Shown here: piece after piece, positions 10,000 to 22,149 of the stretch
Position numbering within the stretch: the stretch's first letter is position 1
Layout of the letters: every line of letters begins with the position of its first letter
NCBI GenBank assembly: GCA_026874595.1
Contig: CM049317.1
Span: 36,738,401-36,802,400, forward strand
Length of the DNA: 64,000 nucleotides
Source of the DNA: Sipunculus nudus
Lineage: Eukaryota > Annelida > Sipuncula > Golfingiida > Sipunculidae
Direction: 5' to 3'
Program-made: the position numbers and the translations under genes
The notes under the pieces: generated by a model
Databases searched by the model: none
What the model was told of the DNA's origin: nothing
Seen by the model: the letters and a program-made list of their open reading frames with translations, nothing else

Positions 10000-10620
10000 C
10001 ACTAAGGTAAAGGTGTGTTTGATTTCTTGTGTTTAATTTGAAATCTGTAGCCGGTAAGCAAATGGGGTAGGATTATGTGTACTTACCTGATTACATAAAA
10101 TTTCTCCCGAAAAATGTTCTCACTATAGTGTAAAACATTTCTGATTTATTCTGGGATAGACTAGAAGTTTTCTCTGAAGTGGGAAAATGGTCTTTAGGAA
10201 ACGGAAGCGGAAAAGGCTGCAGCAGCAGCAAAAACTATAAATATAGCAATTATGAATCGAAATATTGCATGCAAATTATATTAACCTGATAACTGACATT
10301 TATATTAAAGATAAAATGGAGTGCCTCATACTTACCTGGGTGTAGGGGCCTCATGCTACCCTAAGTGTAAGGGCAGAGAAGCATACCTTCTGGCCCTATT
10401 ATACTTCAGTTGAACTAAAACCAAACTAGCATTTACTTAGATTACAAGTTTTTGGTCTGAACCCTAGGGATACACAATCAACACTCAACTTAAAAAGGTT
10501 TACAGTCAAACATGTTTTTGCTTGGGATAAATTCCAATATAATGACGTTTGAAACGTGCAACCTAGCACAGTAGACGTTTTTCACTTTAGATGATGTTAT
10601 TTTTTGGTTGCCCAGTAATG

Positions 10621-11264
10621 GCAATGTCAATGATATTGATATTTGAGACCTGTATTAGGATAGGCAGGTTTTTAATTGGTTAACTATTCTCAAGTAAATA
10701 TTATGTAGACAACTCTTTAAATCAGTCACCATCTTAGGTGTCATATGTTATCTTCTACTATAATGTAGTTGGTAGTAACGAAGGGATTCTCCTAAATTAT
10801 TAATGTTGCTTGAAAGGTAACAGCAAACGTCCAGCTCGGACGCCATCTATTCATTTGTTAGCATGACTAGAACCTCGATAAATTGATAATTTCGAAACGC
10901 CCGTTCAGTAATTAATGAATCAGTGTTCTCTGTCTCTCACTGCCCATCTACTACTTTATATAATCAGGCAATTATCTCAAATGCATCAACGTTTGGGTGA
11001 CCTTGACCAAGGCTTTTTAATTTTATGTGGACTTATCTTTTATGTATTTTTTGGTGATTTAGCTACCTTCTTAAGTACTGAATTTTTTTTTCCTTCAAAA
11101 TTGCTAATCCTAATATAAGGCCACTGTGACCTTTATTCTATGAGCTATGGTGACTATAATTGAATAAACTTATGTCAGGGTTTGGAAAATACACATGAGA
11201 TGACAACAGGTTATGAATGTATAAAAATAAATGTAGAACAGAAAATATCACAAAAGGGTGAGGT
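10621..11264. other. AT-rich spacer
   Basis: No recognised feature. A 67-codon hydrophobic frame at 10,915-11,118 has no support. Confidence 0.5.
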
Positions 11265-11650
11265 GGGGTTTATTACGAACATATACGGAGAAATCCTTCG
11301 GTTCCCGAGTTAAACAAATTAAAACGCATGGTTGAGGAACGATCCGTCCAAACTGTATTCGATCATTGGGTGTCTAGATTCGTCCACTATCATCATTACA
11401 ATGTAAGGGGCTTTATTGTGATATGAAGTTGATCATGAAGGCAAATACTGCAAGTAGTTATATACGAAAACATAAGTGTGCACATATAAACGTGGCGGTT
11501 ACATGCTGTACATGAGGGAAAATTTGTATTAAAAAAAAACTTACCTTAAATGTACAAGTATATTTGTGTGCATGTGAATTTACGTATCATTGTGTTACTG
11601 AAGAAACATTTAATGACAAAACATCATTTATAATTACTTCTATGAAACTG
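11265..11650. repeat. Block A segment paralogous to 37,955-38,330 (C) and 50.32-50.69 kb (D)
   Basis: The shared order is 'AAATCCTTCGG', 'TATTCG', 'AAATACTG(C/T)AA', 'ATACGAA(A/T)ACATAA(G/A)TGTGCACA' split by single changes, 'GGCGGT', 'GCTGTACA', and 'GCATGTG(A/C)ATTTACGTAT'. This ties block A to the C/D unit and shows that A, B and C/D descend from one longer ancestral unit. No coding signal. Confidence 0.75.
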
Positions 11651-12391
11651 ATGGTACTGTTCGACAACATTGTATCAAGGAAGTGTGGAGTTCTCGCACT
11701 GACGCTATGTACTGTTTGACGCAACTGCTACTTTAATTAAATCGCCATAATGGTTAATATTTAGTTTTCATTGAGAATAACCAGAAACTTCCTAAAATCT
11801 ATGACAAAATATATTGGACAACTTATTTTTTTTCAATAAGGAGTTGTTTTCTACAAAATGCTTCTAAAAATAGTTTGACTTGTGTTAACCTGAGGTATTC
11901 AAATTCAAAGTTTAATTCTAATAACTAGAAGGGGCAAAATCCTCAGGTTATTCTTATCCGCAGAATGAACATATTCCATCACATGTAAACAATCTTTAGG
12001 TAGAGGCCACATCATATGGAATCCACTGTTAACTTTATATGATGTGTGTTTCAAATGTAATTTTTAAATCTTCGCGTTACATTCTCATGGGGAATGGGCA
12101 GATTGTCTTACCGAGCAAAGATAAAAATATCACGGTTGAAACATTTGTTGTTTTCTCTCTGTATTCTAGAAGAACAATGATTAGATCCTGAGGAAGACAA
12201 TTACTGAAAACATATCCAAATTGCTGAATTATTAAACATTTAAGCATGGAATTGTTTTAGCTGACTTTCATTCACACATCGACCTTTTATAGAGAAATTA
12301 TTCGTTTTACTTGATGGTTATCAATTACTCATTTGTAATGAAAATGAATATAATGGAGCTTGTGCTACAGGATTTTTAAACCAATTATTAA
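11651..12391. other. AT-rich spacer
   Basis: No gene or repeat supported. Confidence 0.5.
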
Positions 12392-12685
12392 TTTTCTAAC
12401 AATATTTATGCACAGGTACCTCATGGAACTAATTATGGTGACCGCCTGATCGAAAACATACATGCATATTACACATGTTCCTTTAGTAAAAGCTTAGTAA
12501 ATGTCCCTCGGATAGAATGTACCAAACAAATCAACACGTCGAAGGCAAGATTCACAAATAGGAAGGTTCTGCGACAGACAACAGTATGCGGTTGGGAAGT
12601 GATATTCACACACAGTCAAACGAATTGTAAGTTGGAAAAAATGAGGAGGCAATTTGCTGCATATGCCTATGGTCACATATCATAA
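12392..12685 (+). CDS. Possible exon of Cys-rich galaxin-like protein
   Basis: An open frame of 97 codons running from an upstream stop to TAA at 12,683-12,685, without a good start codon, so it is best read as a last exon or a fragment. It begins 'FSNNIYAQVPHGTNYGDRLIE', split here as FSNNIYAQ and VPHGTNYGDRLIE. It aligns with 'YSGNVYAYVPRG' and 'TCCGDLLIE' at 9.2 kb. Two further units follow at intervals of 28 and 23 residues ('IECTKQINTS' and 'TVCGWEVIFTHSQTNC'), so three degenerate CC-type repeats can be traced. Across the copies, codons of DRLIE vary mostly at third positions (CGC/CGA, CTG/CTT/CTA, ATC/ATT), supporting this frame over the antisense frame. Unlike the other modules it lies on the plus strand. 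Several expected Cys are Tyr, Asn or Phe. The family label is tentative; expression is unknown. Confidence 0.4.
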   Translation, partial: FSNNIYAQVPHGTNYGDRLIENIHAYYTCSFSKSLVNVPRIECTKQINTSKARFTNRKVLRQTTVCGWEVIFTHSQTNCKLEKMRRQFAAYAYGHIS

Positions 12686-13310
12686 TGTGATGATGCTTAT
12701 GGGTGTGTTGCAGGAACTGTCGCAGAGTGTTACTATTGTTGATACATGTTTAATAATGTGCATTTATTAACCAGTTTTAGACTGTCAGCTTGTCCTGGAG
12801 CGCGTCCAAGTGTCGCCATGCTTCACGACCTCTTTGCTTTACACAGCACTGGTCATGGACCCAAGCCGTCTAGGATTATTATTGACACTCTCTAATATAA
12901 AAGTAGGTGCGATAACGATTAATGACTGTGACCATTAGTGTCAATAATTTACAGTAACGAATCGGAAGAGGGACCTTCACTTACACGAATGTCAGTGGAT
13001 ATATCCGACAGGAATTTTGTTATACTAATCCCCCAATATAAGAAAACTATATAATTTTATCGAGTATAACACAACCGTCTACCGGAACAAGGCTGTATTC
13101 TTTCGTTCAAAATATCGATTTTAATCGAGAGTTAAGCACCAGTGTTATAAAAAGCGCAAAATAAAAACTTAATGAAAAGAAAAAGAAAAGTTAATCATAC
13201 CGAAAATATAAGTTTTTTTTAATCGAGCTTTTAATCTGGCTAAAAACTAACAATTTCTCTATCAGTGAGTAAGATGTAAACCGTATATTAACAAGGGTAA
13301 TAGGCTCTCA
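12686..13310. other. No recognised feature
   Basis: The composition is less AT-rich at 12,780-12,880, but no frame, RNA or repeat is recognised. Confidence 0.5.
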
Positions 13311-13389
13311 CCATTATATATATATATATTCATATATATATTTATATATATGGTTAAAACATGAACTGTATATATATACGCACACACAC

Positions 13390-13445
<56 letters not shown>
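13311..13445. repeat. (TA)n microsatellite cluster
   Basis: Interrupted TA runs, with a short (CA)n near 13,380-13,390. Confidence 0.95.
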
Positions 13446-13448
<3 letters not shown>

Positions 13449-14650
13449 GTTAAGGGTAATCAGCTTGCTTTTAACTATCTTAACAACCATTTAATTGTAC
13501 GGCATAAGGAGCAAAATAGAACTATTGTTTTAAGGACATATAGTCATATTTTTACTTTTGAAGTCATGCTTGCTCATTTTCTAATCATAGACTTTCCATT
13601 TTTCATTCAGTTCGTGTTCTTTTATGATGGGCTTGTGTGGATATATGCAAATATACAATTACTTCTTTGTGAATATGCATATTTAAATGTTTCCATAATT
13701 TGTCAATAAAAAATGTTTTAAATATGAAAACTGATACCCTGTTATGTATCGGGCGGTCATGTGATGTGTTATTCTTTTTTTAAATATTATGTCCAGGAAT
13801 GCTTTTAAATATATGTCAAATGCATTCCTATAAGCCAATTATACTTATAGTTAAACTTAATTCCAAACAAATCATTTTCCATTTCCGAAAAAAGTGACAC
13901 CTTTCATGATCACACCTTTTCCAAGGAATATTGTTACGTTTTCAGTAGAAAAATATAATACTATTGACTCTGAGGGTCTCTAAACAATTTTCTATATACC
14001 TATATATTTATATGAAGATGATGTCCTAGTCTGGCTGTAAAGTCACATGTGTAACATGTGTTATTTTTCAAGACGATTCAGATTGACCCTGGTGTCATGA
14101 ATTTCTCAAGAATGTTCGTACTTTTATTCATGTGACTGCTCAACATGGCGAATTCTGCGTTTTACAACAGTTGAGATGCTGACTTCAGTGTCACTACTGA
14201 ATCCAATGTTATTCCCTACCGTTAAGGAATTTGGTACATCGTCGAGTAAGCTTTACATTTCTCAGTGTGTGTGTCTTTTTTATACAAATCTTAATTTGAC
14301 TTTGGAGCTTATTACATTATCATACATCCGCTTGTTGTACATTCCACACGTAAATAAAAAAAAAATAGATCAAGAGCATTTCAAAGCAATCACGTTGAGT
14401 TTATTTTTTCCAGTATAGATAAAAGATGCATTGGTCTTCAGGAATATATTTAATTAAAATAATCCATATTTAATTAAATTCCCCAATAGTCATATAACGT
14501 CCCATAGTTATTCCGATGCAGAAGAGGATTTTCTGAGATATTCGCCTTCAGCCGACTATAAAATGAATCTTAAATTATGGCAAATAATATTTTGAATACA
14601 ATATTATTATAAACAATCTTTATTATATGGACAACTATGGATAAAAAGAA

Positions 14651-14654
<4 letters not shown>
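13446..14654. other. AT-rich spacer
   Basis: An 80-codon open frame at 14,176-14,418 has no recognisable domain and ends in an A/T tract. Nothing is supported. Confidence 0.5.

Positions 14655-14740
<86 letters not shown>
14655..14740. repeat. (TA)n microsatellite
   Basis: TA run with two AA register breaks (near 14,681 and 14,702). Confidence 0.95.
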
Positions 14741-14742
<2 letters not shown>

Positions 14743-15436
14743 ACAATGCACATACATATATACATATTTACTCTGAGCGCTCTTATTAAATATTATTGTT
14801 ATGTGTCAAGATTCAACGCATAATCTATTGGAACTGCCTGCTAACTAAAATTGCACTGAGAAGACATTTGGAGTTGCCTTATGACTAGTTCTTTTTGTTG
14901 AGGTATCTGGACAGTTCTTTTAGAGGTCATAATTGGAATCCACCGTGACTACGTGACTAAGCTTATTTTCCGCATAATAAATATACCTATTATTGACAAA
15001 TCTTAAGACGAGCCTGGATGATAGACGTTAAGTATCGGTGTTGCATTTCAATAGAATAAATATGGATTATAATAAGTATCGATGTGGCATTTCAATTTAA
15101 TAAAAATGAATTGGATTAGAGAAGAACTTAGACAAATAACAACTGTTTGAAGGAATTGTATGTTTTCGCCAGTTATCGATTGATACAACGGTTTTTCGGA
15201 TCGTTTAAGATATGTAACATCAGATGCTACCCTGAAAAAGCTACCCGAATTAAAAAAAAAACACTCAAACATAGAAAAATCGAATCAGATCGAAGACTGG
15301 CAAATAATTAGAGGTGTTCAAGTCTTCCATGTCCAATAGTCATACTGTCTAACGAAAAGTATATCTTGCACCAGTAGTCCGTTGTACAGTGTTTCCCATG
15401 TACAGTATTTTTGCCATGCCTGATCCAAGTGCATCT
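14741..15436. other. No recognised feature
   Basis: Contains a short local repeat ('AGTATCG(G/A)TGT(T/G)GCATTTCAAT' at 15,030 and 15,075) but no coding signal. Confidence 0.5.
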
Positions 15437-15456
15437 CCCCCCCCCCCCCCCCCCCC
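15437..15456. repeat. Poly-C run of 20
   Basis: Twenty consecutive C bases, a rare homopolymer in AT-rich DNA. Its length may be unreliable in the assembly. Confidence 0.9.
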
Positions 15457-16012
15457 AAAGTAGGATATTCTAACAATGTCATTGTAGATATAGCCAGACT
15501 CTTATTTTTTCTGAATATTTGCCGAGTTTAATAACTGAGAATTTGGAAGTAGTTTCGATGGCCGGCTTTCTTATGGCGAAGATCGTCCTTGCACATTGTT
15601 AGTTATACATACCATAAAGAACCGGTAAACATATCATTGGGCTTGTTGTAATCTAATTTCATTATTGATTCGCGTGTTGTGGTGTTGTAATAAAAGATAA
15701 CCACTGTCACTACTCTTGGTCGATTCATACCAGTTATCACCCTATATTATATATGATTCAAACATTATTTATAGTGCGGACGTCTGCATCTAAATTAATG
15801 AGCAATGTATATTTTTTTTTCTTGCGATTTCATTACATGATCATATGGTTAAACCAGCTTATCAGATATATACACAGTATTGTACACAGTATATACACTA
15901 TATACACAAGTATCGACCACATTATTTCCGTGTGAATGTTTTAATCTTTTGTTAAAAATAATACCCCGCAAAACAGGTCAGTAATCATGTGTAATATACG
16001 TATAATAACGAT
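15457..16012. other. No recognised feature
   Basis: AT-rich with no supported gene. Confidence 0.5.
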
Positions 16013-16100
16013 GATGATAATAATAATAATAATAATAATAGTGATAATAATAATCACCAGTGGTTCCGACAGAAAATCCATACGCATCACAACATGACGT
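16013..16100 (+). pseudogene. (TAA)n followed by PTENPYAS tail-like fragment
   Basis: A (TAA)n tract is followed by a plus-strand frame ending 'PTENPYASQHDVL' and a stop. It matches the segment in the C/D unit at 43.3 and 57.2 kb ('CPAE(N/K)PYASTYPDRVV' and stop), which also follows an Asn-rich run of AAT/AAC codons. Both continue into 'GACCATAGG'. It looks like a diverged copy of one C-terminal exon. The protein family is not recognised. Confidence 0.35.
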
Positions 16101-16789
16101 TTTATGACCATAGGTGTAAGAAATCCCCCGACGTGAGGATAATGACTTTTGTCATATACTTTTACAAAACTACTGTTACCTTTGTTTGCCTTTTTGGAGA
16201 TTTGTGTGGGGATGTTATTTCCCTTAGAAATTCGGGATTGATTGTTTTATTGCTACATTTTCTGTAGTATTGATTGATGAACAAAACATCAGTGTTAAAC
16301 ACAATAAAATCAAAAGATAGACAATCACAATCTTACAAAAATAGTACTGTATGTTCCTCCATAAACATATATTTCAAATCTGGTTCAGTACAACCGTTCC
16401 TTCTTATTTTACCATCTCATTTACTTCTCATGAATGCACATGTCGACGGTTATCAACCTATAGCATCTGAGGAATTTCTGCATAAGCACTACCCGATCAT
16501 TCCTCAATGCAGGAGGTTTGATGGGTCCTTTCCGAATTAGACGAAAGCCTGATGCGTTAATCTCTCAAGCGAAAGCAGCGATACTTCCCTCAGACAGGAT
16601 ACCTGCGAGTCCAGCCACACAGATGAAACGTGTTTTCAGTAGGGCATCGCAACGAGTCGTTTCAAGAACATTTTTTTTTAATATTCATACATTTGTTTAA
16701 CCAAAACAGAATCAGGACAGCATACAAGGGCCAGCAGACGAGTAAATTCAACTGGCAAAGTGCAGGCCAAGCAAGCGGAGGTAATGTGA
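16101..16789. other. No recognised feature
   Basis: Overlapping 88- and 60-codon plus-strand frames at 16,274-16,700 have no recognised motif. They could be upstream parts of the retrotransposon remnant that follows. Confidence 0.4.
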
Positions 16790-17450
16790 ATACCGGATAA
16801 ATGCTTGAAAATACAATGAATGAAAAAAATGTTACCTATTCACAAAATAACCTAGAAGAAAAACTACATGAAGTTCACATGTAAGTTTTGGAAATCATTT
16901 AAAACCATGCTCAAGAGAATGAATCAATGAAGAAAGAGTTCACGAAGTTGAAGCTTCTGTTAAGACTTCCAGTCATTACATTGAGAAAAATGAGAGTTGC
17001 AAGAAAATGATCACACAATATTGTTTGAGTAACAAGGTAAAATAAAAAAAATAATGGAACAAACCATGGTTAAAGAGAGAAAAATTGTTTTATTAGAACG
17101 TTTCCGTGACGAAAAAAAAAACAAACAAGAATGATTAAGCCAGGAGTGGATTGCTCGTATTATAGGAGTGTCGGAGAATTCAGCAAAGGGCAATAAAAAA
17201 AACTGTTGATTACAATTTGAAGGTGCAGCAGTAAGTATAATACATACATAGAAATCAGAAGGGAAAGATTCAACATTATTGGCAAAATAGGTGAGAAACC
17301 GAGACATATCCTTGAGAGACTTTCTCAAGAACAGGAATACATTTATACGTAACAGCAAAATCAAAAACATGCAAAATATCAAAGTAGTAGATGATCTCAC
17401 TATATTTAGGTTAATGTAAGGCTAAAAAAACTAAAACCTGGTGAACATGG
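16790..17450 (+). pseudogene. L1-like retrotransposon ORF1 remnant
   Basis: Three traits of L1-type ORF1 (a nucleic-acid-binding chaperone) can be followed on the plus strand across frame changes. A coiled-coil-like stretch ('LEEKLHEVH', 'ENESMKKEFTKLK') lies at ~16,850-16,960. An RRM-start-like 'WIARIIGVSENS' is at ~17,145-17,180. 'GEKPRHILERL' (~17,292-17,325) is followed by 'IKVVDDLT' (~17,378-17,402). Stops and shifts are frequent. It faces the opposite way to the ORF2 remnant at 18.7-20 kb and so belongs to a different insertion or an inverted piece. Confidence 0.5.
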
Positions 17451-18739
17451 ATAACATTACCCGAACGGCCGTAGGTGCCCCAGGATTCTTTTGCAAAAAT
17501 AGTTGAGTTTGGATACGATGAATTGGCTATTGAAAACGTACTGGCTGGCGTCACTTTTTGGAACAATTTCAATTCATATAGCCTCGACTGAAGAACATAG
17601 CATATTGATCAATGCTTGGGATATATGAAGAGCAAAGCCAAGGACGGGACACAAGATAAGATTACATATATGAGGTTTAATCCATTTAATTAATTTAATC
17701 AAAAGATTTCAACTTAACAACTATGCCTTAAAACTTAAATAAAATTTATAGAAGTAAGACATTTTTCATGTATTCATGGATCTTTTCTCAAACAAAGAAC
17801 TTTTACTCGCTAAGAACTTTTCAGTTTCATATATATTTGATATATCATTTAAATCATTTTTCCAAGGAACATTTCTTTTTTTCAAAACGTGATTTATATA
17901 TTGAACATTCTATTGTTACAGTTCACGCATTGATTGAATTTAGATTGTCGCAATTGTTTTTCACAGAATAACTCCATTTTTATCATTGCAAATGCCTTTT
18001 TCTTTTTTGGTAATACCAATCCTCAAAAAAACTACCAGATTTATTTAATAATTGAAGAAGACCAATATATATGTCCAAATGTCTCGATATATGTCTTACA
18101 AAATGTACATTTATTGTTAGACTTTATTTTCCATTTTACTAACCAAAAAATATTAACCAATATATCATGCAACATTCTATACTGAAAGAATATGCGCTCT
18201 CACTATAACATACCTTAGAAGAGCTAATAAATATAAATTTCCAGCCTGTTACAGAATCATTGAGATATTTCCTCACTTTGGGCTTTTAATCTGTCCTCAG
18301 TCTTTGCGCAAGCTTTGTATATAGATTATTTGTTTTACATTCAGAAATAAATATTTTACCACCAACAATTAATTCGTGTGATCCATCCATTTCCTACTGT
18401 AAAATATATTCTCTGGATTTGAAATATTTCTCTTATTTTTAATTAAAATAGCCCCCCCGCACATTTAATAATATCTGATTAAACACCACGTTTTTGCCAG
18501 ACTTTAAAAGGAATAACTACACCATTTTGATCAAACATATCTCTTATATACCAGATGCCTGACTGTAAATTTTTTGTATTAATGTTATAGGTACATATAT
18601 TATTTCTGTGCCTAGAAAGCTGATTGTATATATATATATTTTCTCTGTGTCTTATACTTTGTCATGCCTATAGGACTTCCTGATAAAACCTATATTTGTT
18701 TATGTTGCATTATAAGATGTTACACCTTATATGGGCAAT
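17451..18739. other. T-rich region, probably 3' part of minus-strand L1
   Basis: No motif identified. The strong T bias on the plus strand matches the neighbouring minus-strand L1 remnant, and the region may be its C-terminal/3' UTR part. Confidence 0.35.
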
Positions 18740-20000
18740 AAAATATCATTTGAGGCAAACAGCGATTTTTTATCCTAATACAGATAATTGTCGGCTTTTC
18801 CAGCAATTAATAATGCGTTTAATCTTCTCCAGTTGATCTCGGTATTAATATTTTACTAGTTTATCCCTTTCCTGATAAATACAATCCCAGTATATCACTT
18901 TACCCTCTGACCATTAATACCAAAAGGTTTTTCTGTTCTCTGTCAATTTGAACCAAACCATAGGCTTCAGATAATTTAGAAAAAGGAAACACTGTCGTCA
19001 AAGTATTGTTTGCTGCTGTGTTTCTTACACGACAGCAGTTAAATCGTCAGCATAAGTTAGTATCTAAATGCATCTATCTTGTACCAGAATTTTCTCTATT
19101 TCTTTATTATGTCTTATTTACAGGTTAGGGCTTCTGAAAAAAATAAATATTAACAGATAGGGTGTTATGAGGTCACCCTGGCATACACCTCTAGCAATAG
19201 TAATGCCCTCTGTCAAATACACATTGTTTAGTACATGTATACATCTGTATATAATGGTTTGATACTTTGGATAGACCAACATTTTTTTCCCTCAAATTTT
19301 AAACATGAAAGTATCCCTGGCATTTGTTTTTCTTTAATATCAGGCTAGAGACCTGTTAACAATACAATGTCTGATATATATCTTCCTTTAACAAAGACTG
19401 CTTGATCGGTATAATTAATGTTGATAACACATCAATAATTTTATTTGACAGTGCTTAAGATATTGTTTCATTTATCAGTAATTTATAATAATATAGGGCG
19501 CAAGTTTTCCAGTAGCGATCCACTATATATTGTCCGAAAATATTGCATGTTCTTTTTTTTATAATTCTACCGGTACACCTTCGCTACCTGGACTCTTATT
19601 TGGTTTATTTTTATTAATGCTAATTTACATTCAACAGATGTGACACCTCACAAGACTTCTGTTTAACTGCTGAGGGTTTCGGCATATCTGAATCTTGTAA
19701 ATATTTATCGATATATCCAATTGTACACGTTAAGACTGGTGTATATAGATTTTCATGAAACTTTTTCTGTAAATCAAATATTTCATTCCTGTTTGATCCG
19801 TTTTATATTCTTCGTTAGATGTTCTCAGTTTATTGACATTTTTATTTATTGCATTTCTATTTTCTAGGTTTAGGAAGTTTGTATTACTCTTTTCTCCCTG
19901 CCCATACCACTTGGCCCCGAATCTAATCATTGCCCCTTCTTTTTTAACATGATCCAAAATTTCTAACTTAGACTTGACTTGTTTATATGTTTGTATCAAT
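18740..20000 (-). pseudogene. L1/Tx1-type ORF2 (reverse transcriptase) remnant
   Basis: Minus-strand frames give, in order, 'GAMIRFGAKWYGQGEKS...NFLNLENRN' (linker after the endonuclease, 19,730-19,999), 'TDQAVFVKGRYISDIVLL' (~19,365-19,425), 'ARGVCQGDLITPYLL' (RT motif B region, ~19,152-19,198), 'YADDLTA' with the intact YADD catalytic box at 19,043-19,054, and 'CWKSRQLSVLG' (~18,787-18,822). The order and spacing fit L1-type ORF2. The pieces lie in different frames separated by stops, so the enzyme is dead even though YADD survives. An ORF1-like fragment of the same orientation lies at 21.15-21.49 kb. Confidence 0.85.
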
Positions 20001-20530
20001 GCGTAATTTTCATTACCATTCGCCTAACTGTCTTACTTCTTATCCTGGACTTGTGTTTTAATAGGTCTTTTTTTCATATTCAGTCTATTTCATCATTTAT
20101 TCTTTCAATTTGAAATGAAATCTTTTTTGCTGAGCAAGTCTGATTGAAGCATTTATATTAATAAGTATGTTTCTTTTTTTTTCAAAATTACTTTCTTACA
20201 TTATTATCCTTCCATCTTTATAGTGAAACAGCTGCTTTATTGTAGCATCCTACGCATTTCGATTTAAAACGGCAACTCCTCGACTATGACTTTTTCCATG
20301 TGAACAAAATAATTTGGCCCCTATTCATTCTTCCATATATTTCACCTCTTCTGAACTATGTCTCTTGTAAAAAGGTTATATTGATCGAATTGTTATGCAA
20401 AGTTCAAAATAGACTTTTCCTTTTTCTTTTAAAGTTTAAGCCTCAAATATTTTGTTTCATTTTAATGCTGTCTAATTTTCTTGAACTTTATAAACAAAGA
20501 GTTTTAATTTTTTAAATGAACCACTGAAGG
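20001..20530. other. T-rich spacer, possible L1 endonuclease region
   Basis: The position suggests the 5' ORF2 part of the minus-strand L1, but no endonuclease motif could be read. Confidence 0.3.
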
Positions 20531-20750
20531 CAACTGGACTCTTATTCGGTTTTATTTTTAATAATGACAATTTACACTCAACAGATGTGACACCTAACAA
20601 GACTGCTTGATAGGTACAATTAATGTTGGTAAAACATTTATAAATTTACTTGACAGTGCTTTATATATTATTATATTTATCAGTAATTTATAGTGATAAA
20701 GGGCGCAAGTTTTCCGGAAGCGATCCACTATATATTGTCCGAATTTTTTT
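20531..20750 (-). repeat. Permuted duplicate of L1 segment 19.39-19.65 kb
   Basis: 20,536-20,602 matches 19,583-19,652, and 20,603-20,745 matches 19,395-19,545, so the two parts occur in swapped order. The junction falls at a shared AAGACT. This is the arrangement expected at the border between tandem copies of a ~260-bp unit, or from template switching. Confidence 0.7.
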
Positions 20751-21149
20751 TGTTATGTATATTGGCCATATGAGATGACAATTAGTTCAGTTGAAAAGCA
20801 GGGTGGTGGGCCACACAAAGACATAATGTCTTTGCCAAAACCGATATTTGTAGAAGACATAGTAACACATTACACAACACGTAAGAGGCGTATTGTTATC
20901 CTCTGAGACCTTGGTGGCTGCATGACAAAAAAGCTCCGTAATCAGATTAGTTCTAATCGGGTAAAGGATTTAACGGATCATGGGGTTAAGTGTGCCTCGT
21001 GTCTATCCAGAAGTGATATGCACTACAGAACATTTTTTGTGAACACATGCTGCAACTTCACATTTAATATTGTAAATATTGTAACAACTATGGCTGATGC
21101 ATTTACACTAGTACAATTATTATATACGTTTATGTTCCTTAATGCACAG
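20751..21149. other. No recognised feature
   Basis: AT-rich; no supported feature. Confidence 0.4.
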
Positions 21150-21490
21150 AAGTGCAAATTTACAAAGTCTCTGGAGATAATTTATGTTTTTAAAGGCACT
21201 GGATCTTCATCCTGTGTTTTGATAATAACCTGTCCATTTATTGCCCAAGCCATGTGTATTTTCTAGTGCTTCTTTTCAATCTCTAGAAGTCTAACTTTTT
21301 TTTCTGAAAGTTCCTCCTACAGATATGTACCGGTTCCCTTGATTTCCCCATCTTTTCCGTTAAGACCCTATGTCCCTATGTGAGCTCTTTTTTTCTTGAA
21401 CATATCGGATGTTTTTTTTTTCCTTCCAAATTTTTATCTTGGTTCTCTTTCAGGCCGATAATTCTAATGCTGTATCTTCTGCTATATTGT
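21150..21490 (-). pseudogene. L1/Tx1-like ORF1 remnant
   Basis: On the minus strand 'SIRIIGLKENQDKNLEG' (~21,425-21,475) resembles the start of the RRM in L1-type ORF1 proteins. Further on, 'RLLEIEKKH' and 'KIHMAWAINGQVIIKTQ' (~21,195-21,300) resemble the C-terminal part. It lies upstream of and codirectional with the ORF2 remnant, as expected for a single element spanning about 18.7-21.5 kb. Stops interrupt it. Confidence 0.5.
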
Positions 21491-22149
21491 TCCAGTCAAT
21501 TGCAGGGTTTTCTGGCCTTTTCAAAGTCTCTGTCTAATAATACAAAACGGGGCATTTCACGGTATTTTGTTTGTCACGGACGGGACGGACATTGACAATT
21601 AAAGGTTCCTTGTTATAAACTGATCAACAAGTGACTTCATAATTGATATGTTATAGAGGTACATCAAGCTGAGGATTGCTGATAAAGTCTCTCTTATCAG
21701 GTGACCTACACCCCTTAGTAATTATATCACTCTAATTAACCGTCACGGACTGGACACGATTCCGACACACATTTAAGGTTATGTATTTGAAAAAGAATTC
21801 CCTGCTCATCTAACAGAAGAAAAAGTATAAATGTCCATATTAAATGATGGTCCTAATCAATAATTTGTAACCAAAAATGTAGAAATTTTGATTTCAGTTA
21901 AGTGACTCCTCTGATTGCCAATTAAGCGACATCACGGACGGGACATTTTATTTCGTCACGGACAGGACACTTTTGTCCAACTCGATCAGGCAATGCATCT
22001 TTTGGGTTTAATTACCAACAACTTTACAGTATCTCTTTCAATTTCAATCACAATTAGACTCATTTAGACAAAGATAGGTAGCCCTTGTTCAGACAATTCA
22101 TCTAATTTTTTCTTCAAGAAAGTCCGTCACACATGTTAGACCACCTAAC

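Larger units (their letters stand above)
8800..10620. repeat. Block A core, paralogue of 30.8-32.9 kb
   Basis: Collinear matches to block B include 'GGGAGATATGACCCCTAAACATTT' type sequence at 9025 and 31,100. 'ATGGAACGAGAAAATAA' lies at 9913 and 32,029. 'AATTCCAATATAATGACGTTT' type sequence lies at 10,530 and 32,803. Identity looks like 70-80% with many small indels, clearly older than the C/D duplication. Confidence 0.8.

Noticed and set aside
12494-12676. Antisense Cys-rich 60-codon frame
   Set aside because: It is the mirror of the plus-strand module; third-position variation among copies supports the plus-strand reading.
12392-12685. IL-17-like cytokine
   Set aside because: Cys spacing and flanking residues do not follow the IL-17 pattern; the CC-type repeat with sister copies explains it better.
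17011-17400. 129-codon minus-strand hydrophobic frame
   Set aside because: It is the antisense shadow of the A-rich L1-like ORF1 remnant.
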